From an uncultured Collinsella sp. (GTDB lineage: Bacteria > Actinomycetota > Coriobacteriia > Coriobacteriales > Coriobacteriaceae): 64,000 bases of DNA. Position numbers and translations under genes: made by a program. Under the pieces are notes generated by a model that worked only from the letters and a program-made list of their open reading frames with translations, was not told the origin of the DNA and made no database searches. The stretch is taken from NCBI GenBank assembly GCA_934654835.1, contig CAKUGY010000001.1, positions 157,500 to 221,499 on the forward strand, read 5' to 3'. Within the stretch, counting starts at the first letter, position 1. Each line of letters begins with the position of its first letter. Shown here in pieces: positions 1 through 9,025 of the stretch.

Positions 1-11
1 GGTAACGCCGC
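1..11 (-). tRNA. 5' end of a second tRNA-Arg-like gene, cut by the window edge
   Basis: The first 11 bases are identical to the 5' end (acceptor strand plus first D-arm bases) of the complete tRNA-Arg at 367-443. A second minus-strand copy therefore probably starts at base 11 and continues beyond the window. Only the end is visible, so identity is inferred. Confidence 0.4.
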
Positions 12-145
12 AACGCACGGATTATTATGCACGTGACCCCTCGATGGGTCAAGCAACAATTTGAAAAATTTTTACGAAGCGCTGATTAAGTTGTCCTATG
101 CCTCGACCGAGGTTCGAATCCATGCGGTGTTTACCTAAAAGAAAA

Positions 146-163
146 GCCCCCGTTGCCGGAGGC
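146..163 (-). terminator. Duplicate of the tRNA-Arg intrinsic terminator
   Basis: Read on the minus strand, this is a GCCTCCGG-CAA-CGGGGGC hairpin followed by TTTTCTTTT. It is the second copy of the tRNA-Arg terminator and lies at the far end of the duplicated unit. Confidence 0.7.
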
Positions 164-335
164 TTCAAGTTCAATTGGTGCGGCGTATAGGATTCCGCGT
201 ATCCGCTCCGCGGATCCGCACCGGCTTCGGCCGCCTATCGGCGCCCTCGCCCGCTCGCTAAAAACGCTCCGCGTTTTCTTAACGCTCGCGCCTCGACCGA
301 GGTTCGAATCCATGCGGTGTCGCCATAAAAGAAAA

Positions 336-353
336 GCCCCCGTTGCCGGAGGC
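336..353 (-). terminator. tRNA-Arg intrinsic terminator
   Basis: A minus-strand GCCTCCGG...CGGGGGC hairpin followed by a TTTTCTTTT tract, 14 bp downstream of the tRNA-Arg 3' end. Confidence 0.8.
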
Positions 354-366
354 TTTCAATTTCAAT

Positions 367-443
367 TGGTGCGGCGTATAGGATTCGAACCTATGACGTT
401 CTGATTCGTAGTCAGACCCTCTATCCAGCTGAGGTAACGCCGC
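367..443 (-). tRNA. tRNA-Arg (ACG)
   Basis: The minus strand folds into a full cloverleaf. The acceptor stem GCGGCGT/ACGCCGC pairs perfectly, the anticodon loop is CTACGAA (anticodon ACG), the T-loop is TTCGAAT, and CCA is encoded. A promoter-like TTGACT (minus, 479-484) with TTTATA (455-460) lies upstream. The gene reads arginine CGN codons after A-to-I editing of position 34. Confidence 0.95.
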
Positions 444-521
444 AGCGCAAGACATATAAAACCACTTTAGCTTATTGGAGTCAAGCACAATCTCAAACTT
501 TTTTCTCGAGACCGTAATTTG

Positions 522-899
522 TCATGCTGCACCGCGAGCACCAACACTTCTCGTGCGATCGATTGGCTTTTCAATCACATCGAACCCGGCGCCAAGCTCC
601 CCCAAAAGTGACCGCACCCGTTGGGCACAGTCATAGTCGGCAAACGAGATGCTCAGCATGCGAGCAACCTGGTTAGAAGTTCCAACCCCATAGAAGTGCT
701 CAAGTGCCGCAAGTCCCTCGCGTGGCACAAACGTCTCGACCACATGCGGCGACTCCTCATAGCACCATTGCGTCAACGGCCCCTCACTCGTCTGCCGAAC
801 CACCAAGCCACCCATACCAGACGGCTCGCACGTTACCAGCAGGTACTCACCGTCTTCATCGCTCTCGAACATAACTACCCGCTCATCGAACAACTCCAT
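522..899 (-). CDS. Hypothetical protein, 125 aa
   Basis: I do not recognise this protein. It is acidic, soluble and has no membrane segment or signal peptide. The start at 899 is supported by an AAAGGGG ribosome-binding site about 6 nt upstream. The C-terminal half has short hydrophobic strands and resembles a small alpha/beta domain (residues about 60-110), but no motif is diagnostic. It stands alone between tRNA-Arg and serS. Codon usage looks like that of its neighbours, so it is probably a real gene, perhaps lineage-restricted. Confidence 0.7.
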   Translation of the reverse strand: MELFDERVVMFESDEDGEYLLVTCEPSGMGGLVVRQTSEGPLTQWCYEESPHVVETFVPREGLAALEHFYGVGTSNQVARMLSISFADYDCAQRVRSLLGELGAGFDVIEKPIDRTRSVGARGAA

Positions 900-1073
900 T
901 GCATCCCCTTTCTCTCGCTCTTATCTAGCAAAAGCATAGCAGGTAGATAGCTGTATACAGAACATTTGTTCGTGTATTTTCTATTGAGCTGTCCGCACGA
1001 CATGGTATGGATCTGCGCACAAAATAGGGCGCCCCTGACAGGAGCGCCCTTTCCAATCGCTTATGCGGCTAGC

Positions 1074-2357
1074 TTACGCGACCGGCTCGATCTTCTCGAG
1101 GCCGCCCATGTAGGGACGCAGAACCTCGGGGATCGTAATAGTGCCGTCGGCGTTCTGGTAGTTCTCCAGAATGGCGGCCATGGTGCGGCCAGCCGGCAGG
1201 CCGGAACCGTTAAGGGTGTGCAGGTAGCGCGAACCCTTGAAGTTCTCGGGGTCGCGATACTTGATGTTGGCGCGGCGGGCCTGGAAGTCGCCGCAGTTGG
1301 AGCAGGAGCTGATCTCCTTGTAGGCGTTGTAGCTCGGCAGCCAGACCTCGACGTCATAGGTCTGACGGGCAGAGAAGCCCAGGTCGCCGGTGCACAGGCT
1401 AATCACGCGGTACGGCAGGCCCAGCTGCTGCAGCAGGTACTCGGCCTCGGCGGTCATGCTCTCGAGCTCATCGTCGGACTCCTCCGGCTTGGCGAACTTG
1501 ACCATCTCGACCTTGTCGAACTCGTGCTGGCGGATGATGCCGCGGGTGTCGCGACCGGCGGAGCCGGCCTCCTCACGGAAGCAAGGGGTGAAGGCAGTGT
1601 AGCGGCGCGGCAGGGTGTCGGCGTCCAGAACCTCGCCGGCGTGCAGGTTGGTGAGCACGACCTCGGCGGTGGGGATCAGGAAGTTGTCGCCCGAGACGTG
1701 ATAGGCGTCGTCCTCGAACTTAGGCAGCTGGCCCGTGCCGAACATGGTCTGACGCTTGACGACGATGGGCGGCCACCACTCCTTGAAGCCACGGCTGGTG
1801 TGCGTGTCCAGGAAGAAGTTGATGAGGGCGCGCTCCAAGCGGGCGCCGGCGCCACCGAGAACGGTGAAGCGGCTGCCGGAGAGCTTGTTGCCGCGCTCGA
1901 AGTCGAGGATATCCAGATCGGTACCCAGATCCCAGTGCGGCTTAAAGTCGAAGCCGAACTCGCGCGGGGTGCCCCAACGGCGACGCTCGATGTTCTCGTC
2001 CTCGTCCTTGCCAAGCGGGGTGGCCTCGCACGGGATGTTGGGCAGATGAGCCATGAAGTCGTACTGCTCCTGCTCGAGGGCGGTGCGGCGCTCGGCCAGA
2101 CCGTCGATCTTCTCGTTGACGGCGCGCACGGCCTCCTTGGCGGCCTCGGCCTCGTCCTTCTTGCCCTCCTTCATCAGGGCGCCGATCTTCTTGGACTCGG
2201 CGTTGCGCGTGGCCTGGAGCTCCTCGACCTCGGTGATGACGGCACGACGCTCGTCATCGAGCTCAAAGAACTTCTCGCGATCCCAAGACGTCTGGCGGTT
2301 AGCCATGGCGGCGTCGATGGCATCGGGGTTCTCGCGAACAAACTTGATATCAAGCAT
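1074..2357 (-). CDS. serS: Seryl-tRNA synthetase
   Basis: A 427-residue class II aminoacyl-tRNA synthetase that charges tRNA-Ser (and tRNA-Sec where present) with serine in the cytoplasm. The N-terminal 110 residues form the long antiparallel coiled-coil arm that contacts the tRNA variable arm. Class II motif 2 appears as FREEAGSAGRDTRG and motif 3 as GLPAGRTMAAILENYQ. The in-frame ATG at 2384 is rejected because the ATG at 2357 has a GGAGG site 5 nt upstream and begins with the family N-terminus MLDIKFVREN. The length is normal for the family. It is monocistronic. Confidence 0.97.
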   Translation of the reverse strand: MLDIKFVRENPDAIDAAMANRQTSWDREKFFELDDERRAVITEVEELQATRNAESKKIGALMKEGKKDEAEAAKEAVRAVNEKIDGLAERRTALEQEQYDFMAHLPNIPCEATPLGKDEDENIERRRWGTPREFGFDFKPHWDLGTDLDILDFERGNKLSGSRFTVLGGAGARLERALINFFLDTHTSRGFKEWWPPIVVKRQTMFGTGQLPKFEDDAYHVSGDNFLIPTAEVVLTNLHAGEVLDADTLPRRYTAFTPCFREEAGSAGRDTRGIIRQHEFDKVEMVKFAKPEESDDELESMTAEAEYLLQQLGLPYRVISLCTGDLGFSARQTYDVEVWLPSYNAYKEISSCSNCGDFQARRANIKYRDPENFKGSRYLHTLNGSGLPAGRTMAAILENYQNADGTITIPEVLRPYMGGLEKIEPVA

Positions 2358-2468
2358 TAGATCCTCCGGCGATATACATTCCATTTAGGTTGCAACCTTG
2401 TACATGTATGGGCAAGTATATACTTATGAGCGTTTACGACCCAACTCAACTACGCAAGAAGGCACCCA

Positions 2469-2642
2469 ATGGACGCAGTTTTTTCCTTTTTGTTTGGCAC
2501 CCGCACCGGTTTTGCCATCCTTTTCGCCGGCGGCATCCTGCTGTTTGCGATTCTTGCCTTTGTGCTAGAGAAGCGCACCCATAAGATGTACGTCGACCGC
2601 GGGCCCAAGTCCGAAGACGAGGAAGACAGCTTCTGGGACTAA
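2469..2642 (+). CDS. Small single-pass membrane protein, 57 aa
   Basis: This short plus-strand gene lies divergently from serS. Translation gives a hydrophobic segment at about residues 13-33 followed by a basic stretch (EKRTHK) and an acidic C-terminus ending EDSFWD, so it is a predicted small inner-membrane protein with a cytoplasmic tail. An AGAAGG site precedes the ATG by 6 nt. Its function is unknown. Codon bias, a plausible ribosome-binding site and a strong hairpin downstream (2693-2731) support a real gene. Confidence 0.65.
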   Translation: MDAVFSFLFGTRTGFAILFAGGILLFAILAFVLEKRTHKMYVDRGPKSEDEEDSFWD

Positions 2643-2804
2643 CCTGCCAAAAAGGGACAGGTTTTTTGGTCGGTTTTAACTGGCAAAACGCAGGCGCCCC
2701 GCAACCGGAATCGAGCCGGTTGCGGGGCGCCTTTTGCTAGAACGACAAAGCCGCAGGAAAAACCTGCCAAAATAAACCTGTCCCTTTTTAGTCGGTTTTA
2801 CTGG
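2641..2804. repeat. Paired 43-bp repeats with inverted centres
   Basis: The segments 2641-2683 and 2761-2804 share identical direct flanks (AACCTGCCAAAA at the left, TCGGTTTTA(A)CTGG at the right). Their centres are in opposite orientation: AGGGACAGGTTT in the first, AAACCTGTCCCT in the second. They bracket the terminator hairpin at 2693-2731, and the second copy runs into the proC stop codon. Confidence 0.7.
2693..2731. terminator. Strong intrinsic terminator, probably bidirectional
   Basis: A 16-bp perfect GC-rich stem with a 7-nt loop is followed by TTTT on the plus strand and by GCGTTTTG on the minus strand. It can end both the plus-strand small gene and minus-strand proC transcription. 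Confidence 0.8.
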
Positions 2805-3568
2805 AGGGTAGCGTCGATTGCCTTGACCAGGGCGCTGCGCATGCCGGCGTCCTCGAGCGCGACGACGCCCTTGATGGTGGCGCCACCGGGCGAGCACACG
2901 GCATCCTTCATTGCGGCGGGATGCTGACCGGTTGCCAGCTGCAGCTTTGCCGTACCCAGCACCATCTGGCTCACAATGCGATAGGCATCGGCGCGCGGGA
3001 TACCGTGCTTGACGGCCGCGTCACCCAGGGCTTCGATCGCCATGGCGACAAATGCCGGCGCGCAACCGCCCACGGTGCCGCCCACAAACAGCAGGCTCGT
3101 GTCGAGCTCGACCACAGTTCCGAGCTTTCCGAGCAGGCCGAGCACCGTATCGCGCTGCTCGCCGCTAAGCGTGGACGCCTTCTCACAGGCGATAACGCCC
3201 TCGCCCACCGAAACCGGCGTGTTGGGCACCGTCGAGATGTGAGCGACGCCCGGCAGCACCTGCTCCCACTTGGCGCTATCCCAGGTCCAGGCGACCGAAA
3301 GGATGGCCTTTTTGGCAAGGGCGTCCTTGAGCGGAGCGAAGACCTTCTCGATCATGTACGGCTTGACCGCAGCGACCACGATATCGGACGCGGCGACAAC
3401 CTCTGCCGCATCACGGCAGGCAACCATCCCGCGTGTCTCGCAGCGCTCAACCAAGGCGTCATAGCGGCCCGCACAGGCGCACATGTCGCCCGCGGCCACG
3501 CCGGCGGCAATCCAGCCGTCGGCCATAGCGCTCGCCATATTGCCAAAACCGACAAATCCGATCTTCAT
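2798..3568 (-). CDS. proC: Pyrroline-5-carboxylate reductase
   Basis: A 256-residue cytoplasmic enzyme of proline biosynthesis that reduces 1-pyrroline-5-carboxylate to L-proline with NAD(P)H. The N-terminal Rossmann motif GFVGFGNMASAM (residues about 3-15) binds the cofactor. The family dimerisation and substrate motif is represented by GGTVGGCAPAFVAM and SPGGATIKGVVALED near the C-terminus. A GAGAGGA site lies upstream of the ATG. No other proline genes are adjacent. It is slightly shorter than the usual ~270 residues but retains the key motifs. Confidence 0.93.
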   Translation of the reverse strand: MKIGFVGFGNMASAMADGWIAAGVAAGDMCACAGRYDALVERCETRGMVACRDAAEVVAASDIVVAAVKPYMIEKVFAPLKDALAKKAILSVAWTWDSAKWEQVLPGVAHISTVPNTPVSVGEGVIACEKASTLSGEQRDTVLGLLGKLGTVVELDTSLLFVGGTVGGCAPAFVAMAIEALGDAAVKHGIPRADAYRIVSQMVLGTAKLQLATGQHPAAMKDAVCSPGGATIKGVVALEDAGMRSALVKAIDATLQ

Positions 3569-3641
3569 ATCACAGAGTCCTCTCAGACACGTTCCTCAAA
3601 ACGAAAGCTATTGTCCCACGACATTGTTTCGTATTGCCGAC

Positions 3642-4112
3642 CTATTTGTGATACGGCTCGCCGCGGCTGATCTTGCAGGCGCGGTAAATCTGCTCTAGCA
3701 GCACCACGCGCGCCAGGTTGTGCGGCAAGGTGATGCGTCCAAAGCTGAGCATCTCGTCGGCACGGGCGCGCACGGCATTGCTCACGCCGTCCGAGCCACC
3801 GATCACAAAGGTGATATCACTATTTCCACGCAGCATAAGATCGTCGAGGCGCACCGAGAACTCCTCGCTCGAGCGCTCCTTGCCCTCGATGGCAAGCAGA
3901 ATCACGTGTGACCTCGGCGGCAAGGCGGCAAGAATTGCCGCCCCTTCCTTATCGCGCGCAGCGTCAACGCCACCCGCCTTAGCCGGATCGATATCGGCCA
4001 CCTCGCGCATATCCACCTTGGCATAGGCGCCCAGGCGCTTGGTGTACTCGGCGCAGGCATCCTTCCAAAAGCGCTCCTTGAGCTTGCCGACGCAAACCAC
4101 GGTGTACTTCAC
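3642..4112 (-). CDS. rlmH: 23S rRNA pseudouridine-1915 N3-methyltransferase
   Basis: A 156-residue SPOUT-class methyltransferase that N3-methylates pseudouridine 1915 in helix 69 of 23S rRNA on the 70S ribosome. The knotted SAM-binding C-terminal region is visible as FVIGGSDG and the end motif RVVLLEQIYRACKI..GEPYHK, which is diagnostic for RlmH. Its start is 6 nt after the stop of the upstream SPFH gene, so the two are probably co-transcribed. Confidence 0.95.
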   Translation of the reverse strand: MKYTVVCVGKLKERFWKDACAEYTKRLGAYAKVDMREVADIDPAKAGGVDAARDKEGAAILAALPPRSHVILLAIEGKERSSEEFSVRLDDLMLRGNSDITFVIGGSDGVSNAVRARADEMLSFGRITLPHNLARVVLLEQIYRACKISRGEPYHK

Positions 4113-4118
4113 GCGTGT

Positions 4119-5057
4119 CTACTCCTTCGAATCGCCCTGGACCTTGCCTGCGGCCAGCATCTGCTCGAACATCGAGGCTGACTGCGAGAAGTCGCTCGGC
4201 AGCACGACTGTCGAGTTTTTACCCGTACGGGCGAACTCCGTCATCATCTCGGTCCACTGCGTAAACATGAACAGCTGGTTGGCCTCATCGTTGCCGACAC
4301 CCGTCTCCTGGATAATCTCGAGCGAGTCCTTGATGCCCAGCGCAATGGCCTTGCGCTGATTGGCGATTCCCTCACCGGCCTTTTCCATAGCCTCGGCCTC
4401 GGCGGTCGCCTCGGTGACGCGCTTGATGCGGTCGGCCTCGGCAAGCTCCTGCGCCGCGGCACGCTTGCGCTGGGCGGCGTTGATGTCGTTCATGGAGTTC
4501 TCGACCTCGGTCGGCAGCGCGATTTTGGTGATGAGCGTCGACACGAGGGTGAAGCCGTAGGCGGCCATCTGCTCGGAAACGGTAGCGTTGACGTCCTTGG
4601 CAATGTCGTCCTTCTTGGCAAAGACCTCGTCGAGCGTGTAAACGGGGATCGAGGAGCGCAGGGCATCGGTGATGAAGTCGCGCATCTGGTCGACGGGCTC
4701 CTGCAGCATGTAGTAGCTCTTGTAGATGCCCGAATCCGCCGGGCCGGCACCCATGTCGTAGCTCACGTGATACTGAGCGGAGACCTCGAGGCCGATGGTC
4801 ACGTTGTCCTGGGTCTTAACGTCGATGCCAAAACCGTTTTTCATGGTGCGCAGGCTCACCGTGGCGGCCTTGCGGTCGATTACGGGCACCTTCAGGTGGA
4901 AACCCGCGTTGACGATGCGGTTGAACTTGCCCAAGCGCTCGATAATCACGGCATGTTGCTGCTCGACGACATAGCAGGCGTTGGGAAGCAGCAGCAACAG
5001 GATGATGATAGGGATCAAAAGACTGGTAAGGGCGGCGATGATACCGGAAAACAGCAT
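4119..5057 (-). CDS. SPFH/Band 7 (stomatin-like) membrane protein
   Basis: A 312-residue protein with an N-terminal membrane segment (residues about 4-30), then an SPFH/Band 7 domain with the typical QQHAVIIERLGKFNRI start, and a C-terminal Ala/Glu-rich coiled coil (about 195-245). Family members oligomerise at the membrane and scaffold microdomains or proteases. The usual NfeD partner is not adjacent. I chose the ATG at 5057 over 5078 because GAGGAG lies 5 nt upstream. It precedes rlmH by 6 nt in one transcription unit. Confidence 0.9.
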   Translation of the reverse strand: MLFSGIIAALTSLLIPIIILLLLLPNACYVVEQQHAVIIERLGKFNRIVNAGFHLKVPVIDRKAATVSLRTMKNGFGIDVKTQDNVTIGLEVSAQYHVSYDMGAGPADSGIYKSYYMLQEPVDQMRDFITDALRSSIPVYTLDEVFAKKDDIAKDVNATVSEQMAAYGFTLVSTLITKIALPTEVENSMNDINAAQRKRAAAQELAEADRIKRVTEATAEAEAMEKAGEGIANQRKAIALGIKDSLEIIQETGVGNDEANQLFMFTQWTEMMTEFARTGKNSTVVLPSDFSQSASMFEQMLAAGKVQGDSKE

Positions 5058-5125
5058 GGCTTCTCCTCTATTGGGCATACATTGGCACTAGGATACCCGT
5101 CCGAGGTGACCGCGCAAAACAAAAA

Positions 5126-5145
5126 AGCTCCCATTGCTGGGAGCT
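5126..5145 (-). terminator. Duplicate of the tRNA-Leu terminator
   Basis: AGCTCCCA-GCAA-TGGGAGCT hairpin followed on the minus strand by TTTTTTG; the second copy, 189 bp from the functional one. Confidence 0.65.
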
Positions 5146-5314
5146 CTTTCATGTAATGGTGCGGGCGAAAGGACGTCCGCGCATCCGCTCCGCGGATCCG
5201 CACCGGCTTCGGCCGCCTGCCGGCGTCCTCGCCAGCTCGCTAAAAACGCTCCGCGTTTTCTTGACGCTCGCTCCTTCGCAGGTTCAAGTCCCCGCGATGG
5301 GCCCATAACAAAAA

Positions 5315-5334
5315 AGCTCCCATTGCTGGGAGCT
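5315..5334 (-). terminator. tRNA-Leu intrinsic terminator
   Basis: A minus-strand AGCTCCCA-GCAA-TGGGAGCT hairpin followed by TTTTTTG, 11 bp downstream of the tRNA-Leu CCA. Confidence 0.8.
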
Positions 5335-5345
5335 CTTTCATTCAA

Positions 5346-5432
5346 TGGTGCGGGCGAAAGGACTTGAACCTTCATGGGGTTGCCCCCATACGGACCTGAA
5401 CCGTACGCGTCTGCCAATTCCGCCACGCCCGC
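5346..5432 (-). tRNA. tRNA-Leu (CAG)
   Basis: A class II tRNA with a long variable arm on the minus strand. The acceptor stem GCGGGCG/CGCCCGC is perfectly paired, the anticodon loop TTCAGGT gives CAG, and CCA is encoded. A good promoter lies upstream on the minus strand: TTGCGT (5467-5472), a 17-bp spacer and TATTCT (5444-5449). Confidence 0.95.
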
Positions 5433-5443
5433 GTGCAGGAATT

Positions 5444-5472
5444 AGAATAACGGAGCGCCAGCGCGAACGCAA
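5444..5472 (-). promoter_or_regulatory. Promoter of tRNA-Leu
   Basis: On the minus strand, TTGCGT and TATTCT are separated by 17 bp and end 12 bp before the tRNA 5' end, as expected for a housekeeping sigma promoter. Confidence 0.6.
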
Positions 5473-5475
5473 GAA

Positions 5476-6393
5476 CTATTTTTGAAAAAGTTTGCAGGCA
5501 TTTTCCCAAGCGGCTTGCGCGATTGCCTCGGCATTCTCGCCGGTGCGGTCGACACGGTCGTTGACCAGCGCGTTTGCTGTGATGGAGATCATTGCGGGCT
5601 CGCACTCAAGACCGCGAATGGGTTCCGGTGCCATGTATGGGCAGTCCGTCTCGAACAAAATGCGGTCGAGCGGGGTTGCCGCGAATGCCTCGCGCACGTC
5701 GTCGTTGCGCTTGAAGGTGGCCGCGCCGCCATAGGCAATGTAGCAACCCAAGTCTACAAAGCGCTCCATCGTGGCGCGGTCCTCGCCAAAGCAATGCAGC
5801 ACGCAACCGGCCTGGGGCACGCCCACCTCGCGCAATACGTTGTAGGCGTCCACATGCGAGGTGCGTTCCTCGTCCGTATCCTCGTGGCGCAAATGCAGCT
5901 CCACCGGCACGTTGCGACGTACGGCGACCTCGAGCTGGCGCGCCGTGCAGTCGATCTGCACGCTGTGGGGCGCCGGCGCGATATCGTCGTCGTAATCCAT
6001 GTGGTAGTCCAGGCCGATCTCGCCGATGCCGACGCACAAGGGGTCATCGAGCGCGGCGACGATCTGCGCGTGAACGTCATCGGTATAATCCGGCGCGCCA
6101 TACGGATGCACGCCGGCAAGATACTTGATCTGCGGAATATCCCGCATCAGCAGAATCTCGCGCGTCAGCCAGTCGCTGTAGTCCGTCACGCTGCGTTTGT
6201 CGGCAATGGGATCGAAGATCGTCACCAACAGATCGACGCCTGCGGCCTTGGCACGCACGAGCGTCTCGGGCACCTCCTTGCCCCAAAACGAGAGCAGATG
6301 CGCATGCGTATCGGCCAGCGGCGCCAGCGGCTTCGGACAGGCGACCGTTTTCTTTTTCTTGGTAAACGTCACGCGTTCGGCACTAAGCGTCAT
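5476..6393 (-). CDS. tatD: TatD-family metal-dependent deoxyribonuclease
   Basis: A 305-residue TIM-barrel hydrolase of the TatD family, implicated in 3'-5' DNA exonuclease activity and DNA quality control in the cytoplasm. The metal-binding DTHAHL motif is at about residue 28. GEIGLDYH (with the bridging Glu), ELHLRHE, LHCFGED and FETDCPYMAPEP follow in family order. An upstream in-frame start at 6516 is rejected because the ATG at 6393 has AGGAG just upstream. The start overlaps the rsmA stop by 11 bp, so translation is probably coupled. Confidence 0.92.
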   Translation of the reverse strand: MTLSAERVTFTKKKKTVACPKPLAPLADTHAHLLSFWGKEVPETLVRAKAAGVDLLVTIFDPIADKRSVTDYSDWLTREILLMRDIPQIKYLAGVHPYGAPDYTDDVHAQIVAALDDPLCVGIGEIGLDYHMDYDDDIAPAPHSVQIDCTARQLEVAVRRNVPVELHLRHEDTDEERTSHVDAYNVLREVGVPQAGCVLHCFGEDRATMERFVDLGCYIAYGGAATFKRNDDVREAFAATPLDRILFETDCPYMAPEPIRGLECEPAMISITANALVNDRVDRTGENAEAIAQAAWENACKLFQK

Positions 6394-7243
6394 GGGAAAG
6401 CTCCTGAGCCAGGCGGACAAAGTCGGCGACGTCGAGCGTCTCGGCGCGCGTGGTGGGCGCGATACCGCAAGCCCCAAAGGCAGCATCGAGCACGTCCTTG
6501 GCAAAACCGTTGGCACTCATGGAATTGCGGATGGTTTTGCGGCGCTGAGCAAATGCGGCATCGATCACACGGGCCACAAACTCGCGATCGAGCCCCTCGG
6601 GCACCACGCCGTCAACACGGTCGATGCGTACCACGGCCGAGTCCACATGCGGTGCAGGCATAAAGCAGCGCGGCGGCACCTCAAAGCGCCCCGTCACCTG
6701 CGCATACAGGCCGAGCTTTGCCGTATAGCCGCCATAAGTCTTGTTACCGGGCGTCGCGGTAATGCGATCGGCAACCTCCTTTTGCACCATGACGACGGCG
6801 CGCCTGAGCGCGGGCATCGTCTGGAAGAACTGCAGGATGATCGTCGCCGCCACGTTGTAGGGCAGATTCGCGACAAACACCGTGGGCTCGCCGCCGGCCG
6901 TCTGCTCAATCTGCTCCGGCGTCACCTTGAGTGCGTCACCCATGATAAAGCGGAAGTTGGCATAGTCGGCAGCGTGGGCATCGAGCACCGGCTCGAGCTC
7001 GGGATCGGCCTCGATCGACGTGACGCACGCCGCCTCCTGCAGCAGGGCCAACGTCAGCGTGCCGCAACCCGGACCGACCTCGAGAACGCGCTCATCGCCC
7101 GCAAGCTCAGCGAGCTCGCAAATGCGCTCGATCACGTGGTTGTCGATTAGAAAGTTCTGGCCCAGGCGATGCTTGGTCGCCAGGCCAAACTCCTCCAGCA
7201 GTTCCCTTGTTGCCGTTGGGTTTGCCAAAGGCGAAGTTGTCAT
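6383..7243 (-). CDS. rsmA: 16S rRNA dimethyladenosine transferase
   Basis: A 286-residue Rossmann methyltransferase (KsgA) that dimethylates A1518 and A1519 in helix 45 of 16S rRNA during small-subunit maturation. Motif I is EVGPGCGTLT and the catalytic motif IV is NLPYN, with the RLGQNFLID N-terminal signature before them. AAGGAGG precedes the ATG. The gene order rsmA-tatD downstream of metG matches the metG-tatD-rsmA clusters common in Gram-positive lineages. Confidence 0.96.
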   Translation of the reverse strand: MTTSPLANPTATRELLEEFGLATKHRLGQNFLIDNHVIERICELAELAGDERVLEVGPGCGTLTLALLQEAACVTSIEADPELEPVLDAHAADYANFRFIMGDALKVTPEQIEQTAGGEPTVFVANLPYNVAATIILQFFQTMPALRRAVVMVQKEVADRITATPGNKTYGGYTAKLGLYAQVTGRFEVPPRCFMPAPHVDSAVVRIDRVDGVVPEGLDREFVARVIDAAFAQRRKTIRNSMSANGFAKDVLDAAFGACGIAPTTRAETLDVADFVRLAQELSHDA

Positions 7244-7282
7244 AGTTGCCTCCTTAGCATGATGGCGGCGTCTTGAAACAAA

Positions 7283-7311
7283 AGGGCATGGACCGTGGCG
7301 GCCATGCCCTT
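7283..7311 (-). terminator. Intrinsic terminator after metG
   Basis: On the minus strand, a hairpin with 10-bp arms (AGGGCATGGC / GTCCATGCCCT, nearly perfect) is followed by TTTGTTTC, between metG and rsmA. Confidence 0.75.
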
Positions 7312-7354
7312 ACAGCTAAACAGCAAATTGCCGAAATGGCGCCCGCGCGGCGTC

Positions 7355-8956
<1,602 letters not shown>

Positions 8957-9025
8957 GGGGTCTGTCCTCCAGAAAAACGTTGCATACAGGGGATGATTCT
9001 AGCGCAAGGGCTGAATATCCTCCAT

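Larger units (their letters stand above)
101..386. repeat. tRNA-Arg 3'-end/terminator direct repeat with GC-rich hairpin linker
   Basis: A segment of about 95 bp occurs twice, at 101-195 and 291-386, with a period of 190 bp. Each copy contains a T-arm-like GGTTCGAATCC on the plus strand, the tRNA-Arg terminator, and the reverse complement of the tRNA-Arg 3' end. The two copies are separated by a linker (196-290) made of short hairpins with 3-nt loops, for example ATCCGC-TCC-GCGGAT and AAACGC-TCC-GCGTTT. The linker closely resembles the one beside tRNA-Leu at 5175-5280. Confidence 0.85.
5118..5363. repeat. tRNA-Leu 3'-end/terminator direct repeat with hairpin linker
   Basis: A 57-bp segment, consisting of the terminator plus the reverse complement of the tRNA-Leu acceptor 3' strand, is repeated at 5118-5174 and 5307-5363 (period 189 bp). 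The intervening linker (5175-5280) is largely identical to that at the Arg locus. It ends in a plus-strand T-arm-like GGTTCAAGTCC, which matches the T-arm of the adjacent tRNA-Leu in inverted orientation. Confidence 0.85.

Noticed and set aside
101..320. A second, intact tRNA between the two terminators
   Set aside because: Only T-arm-like and acceptor 3' pieces are present; no anticodon arm or D-arm can be folded.
966..2360. Long plus-strand open frame opposite serS
   Set aside because: It mirrors serS in the antisense frame and has no ribosome-binding site or known domain; GC-rich third positions create such shadows.
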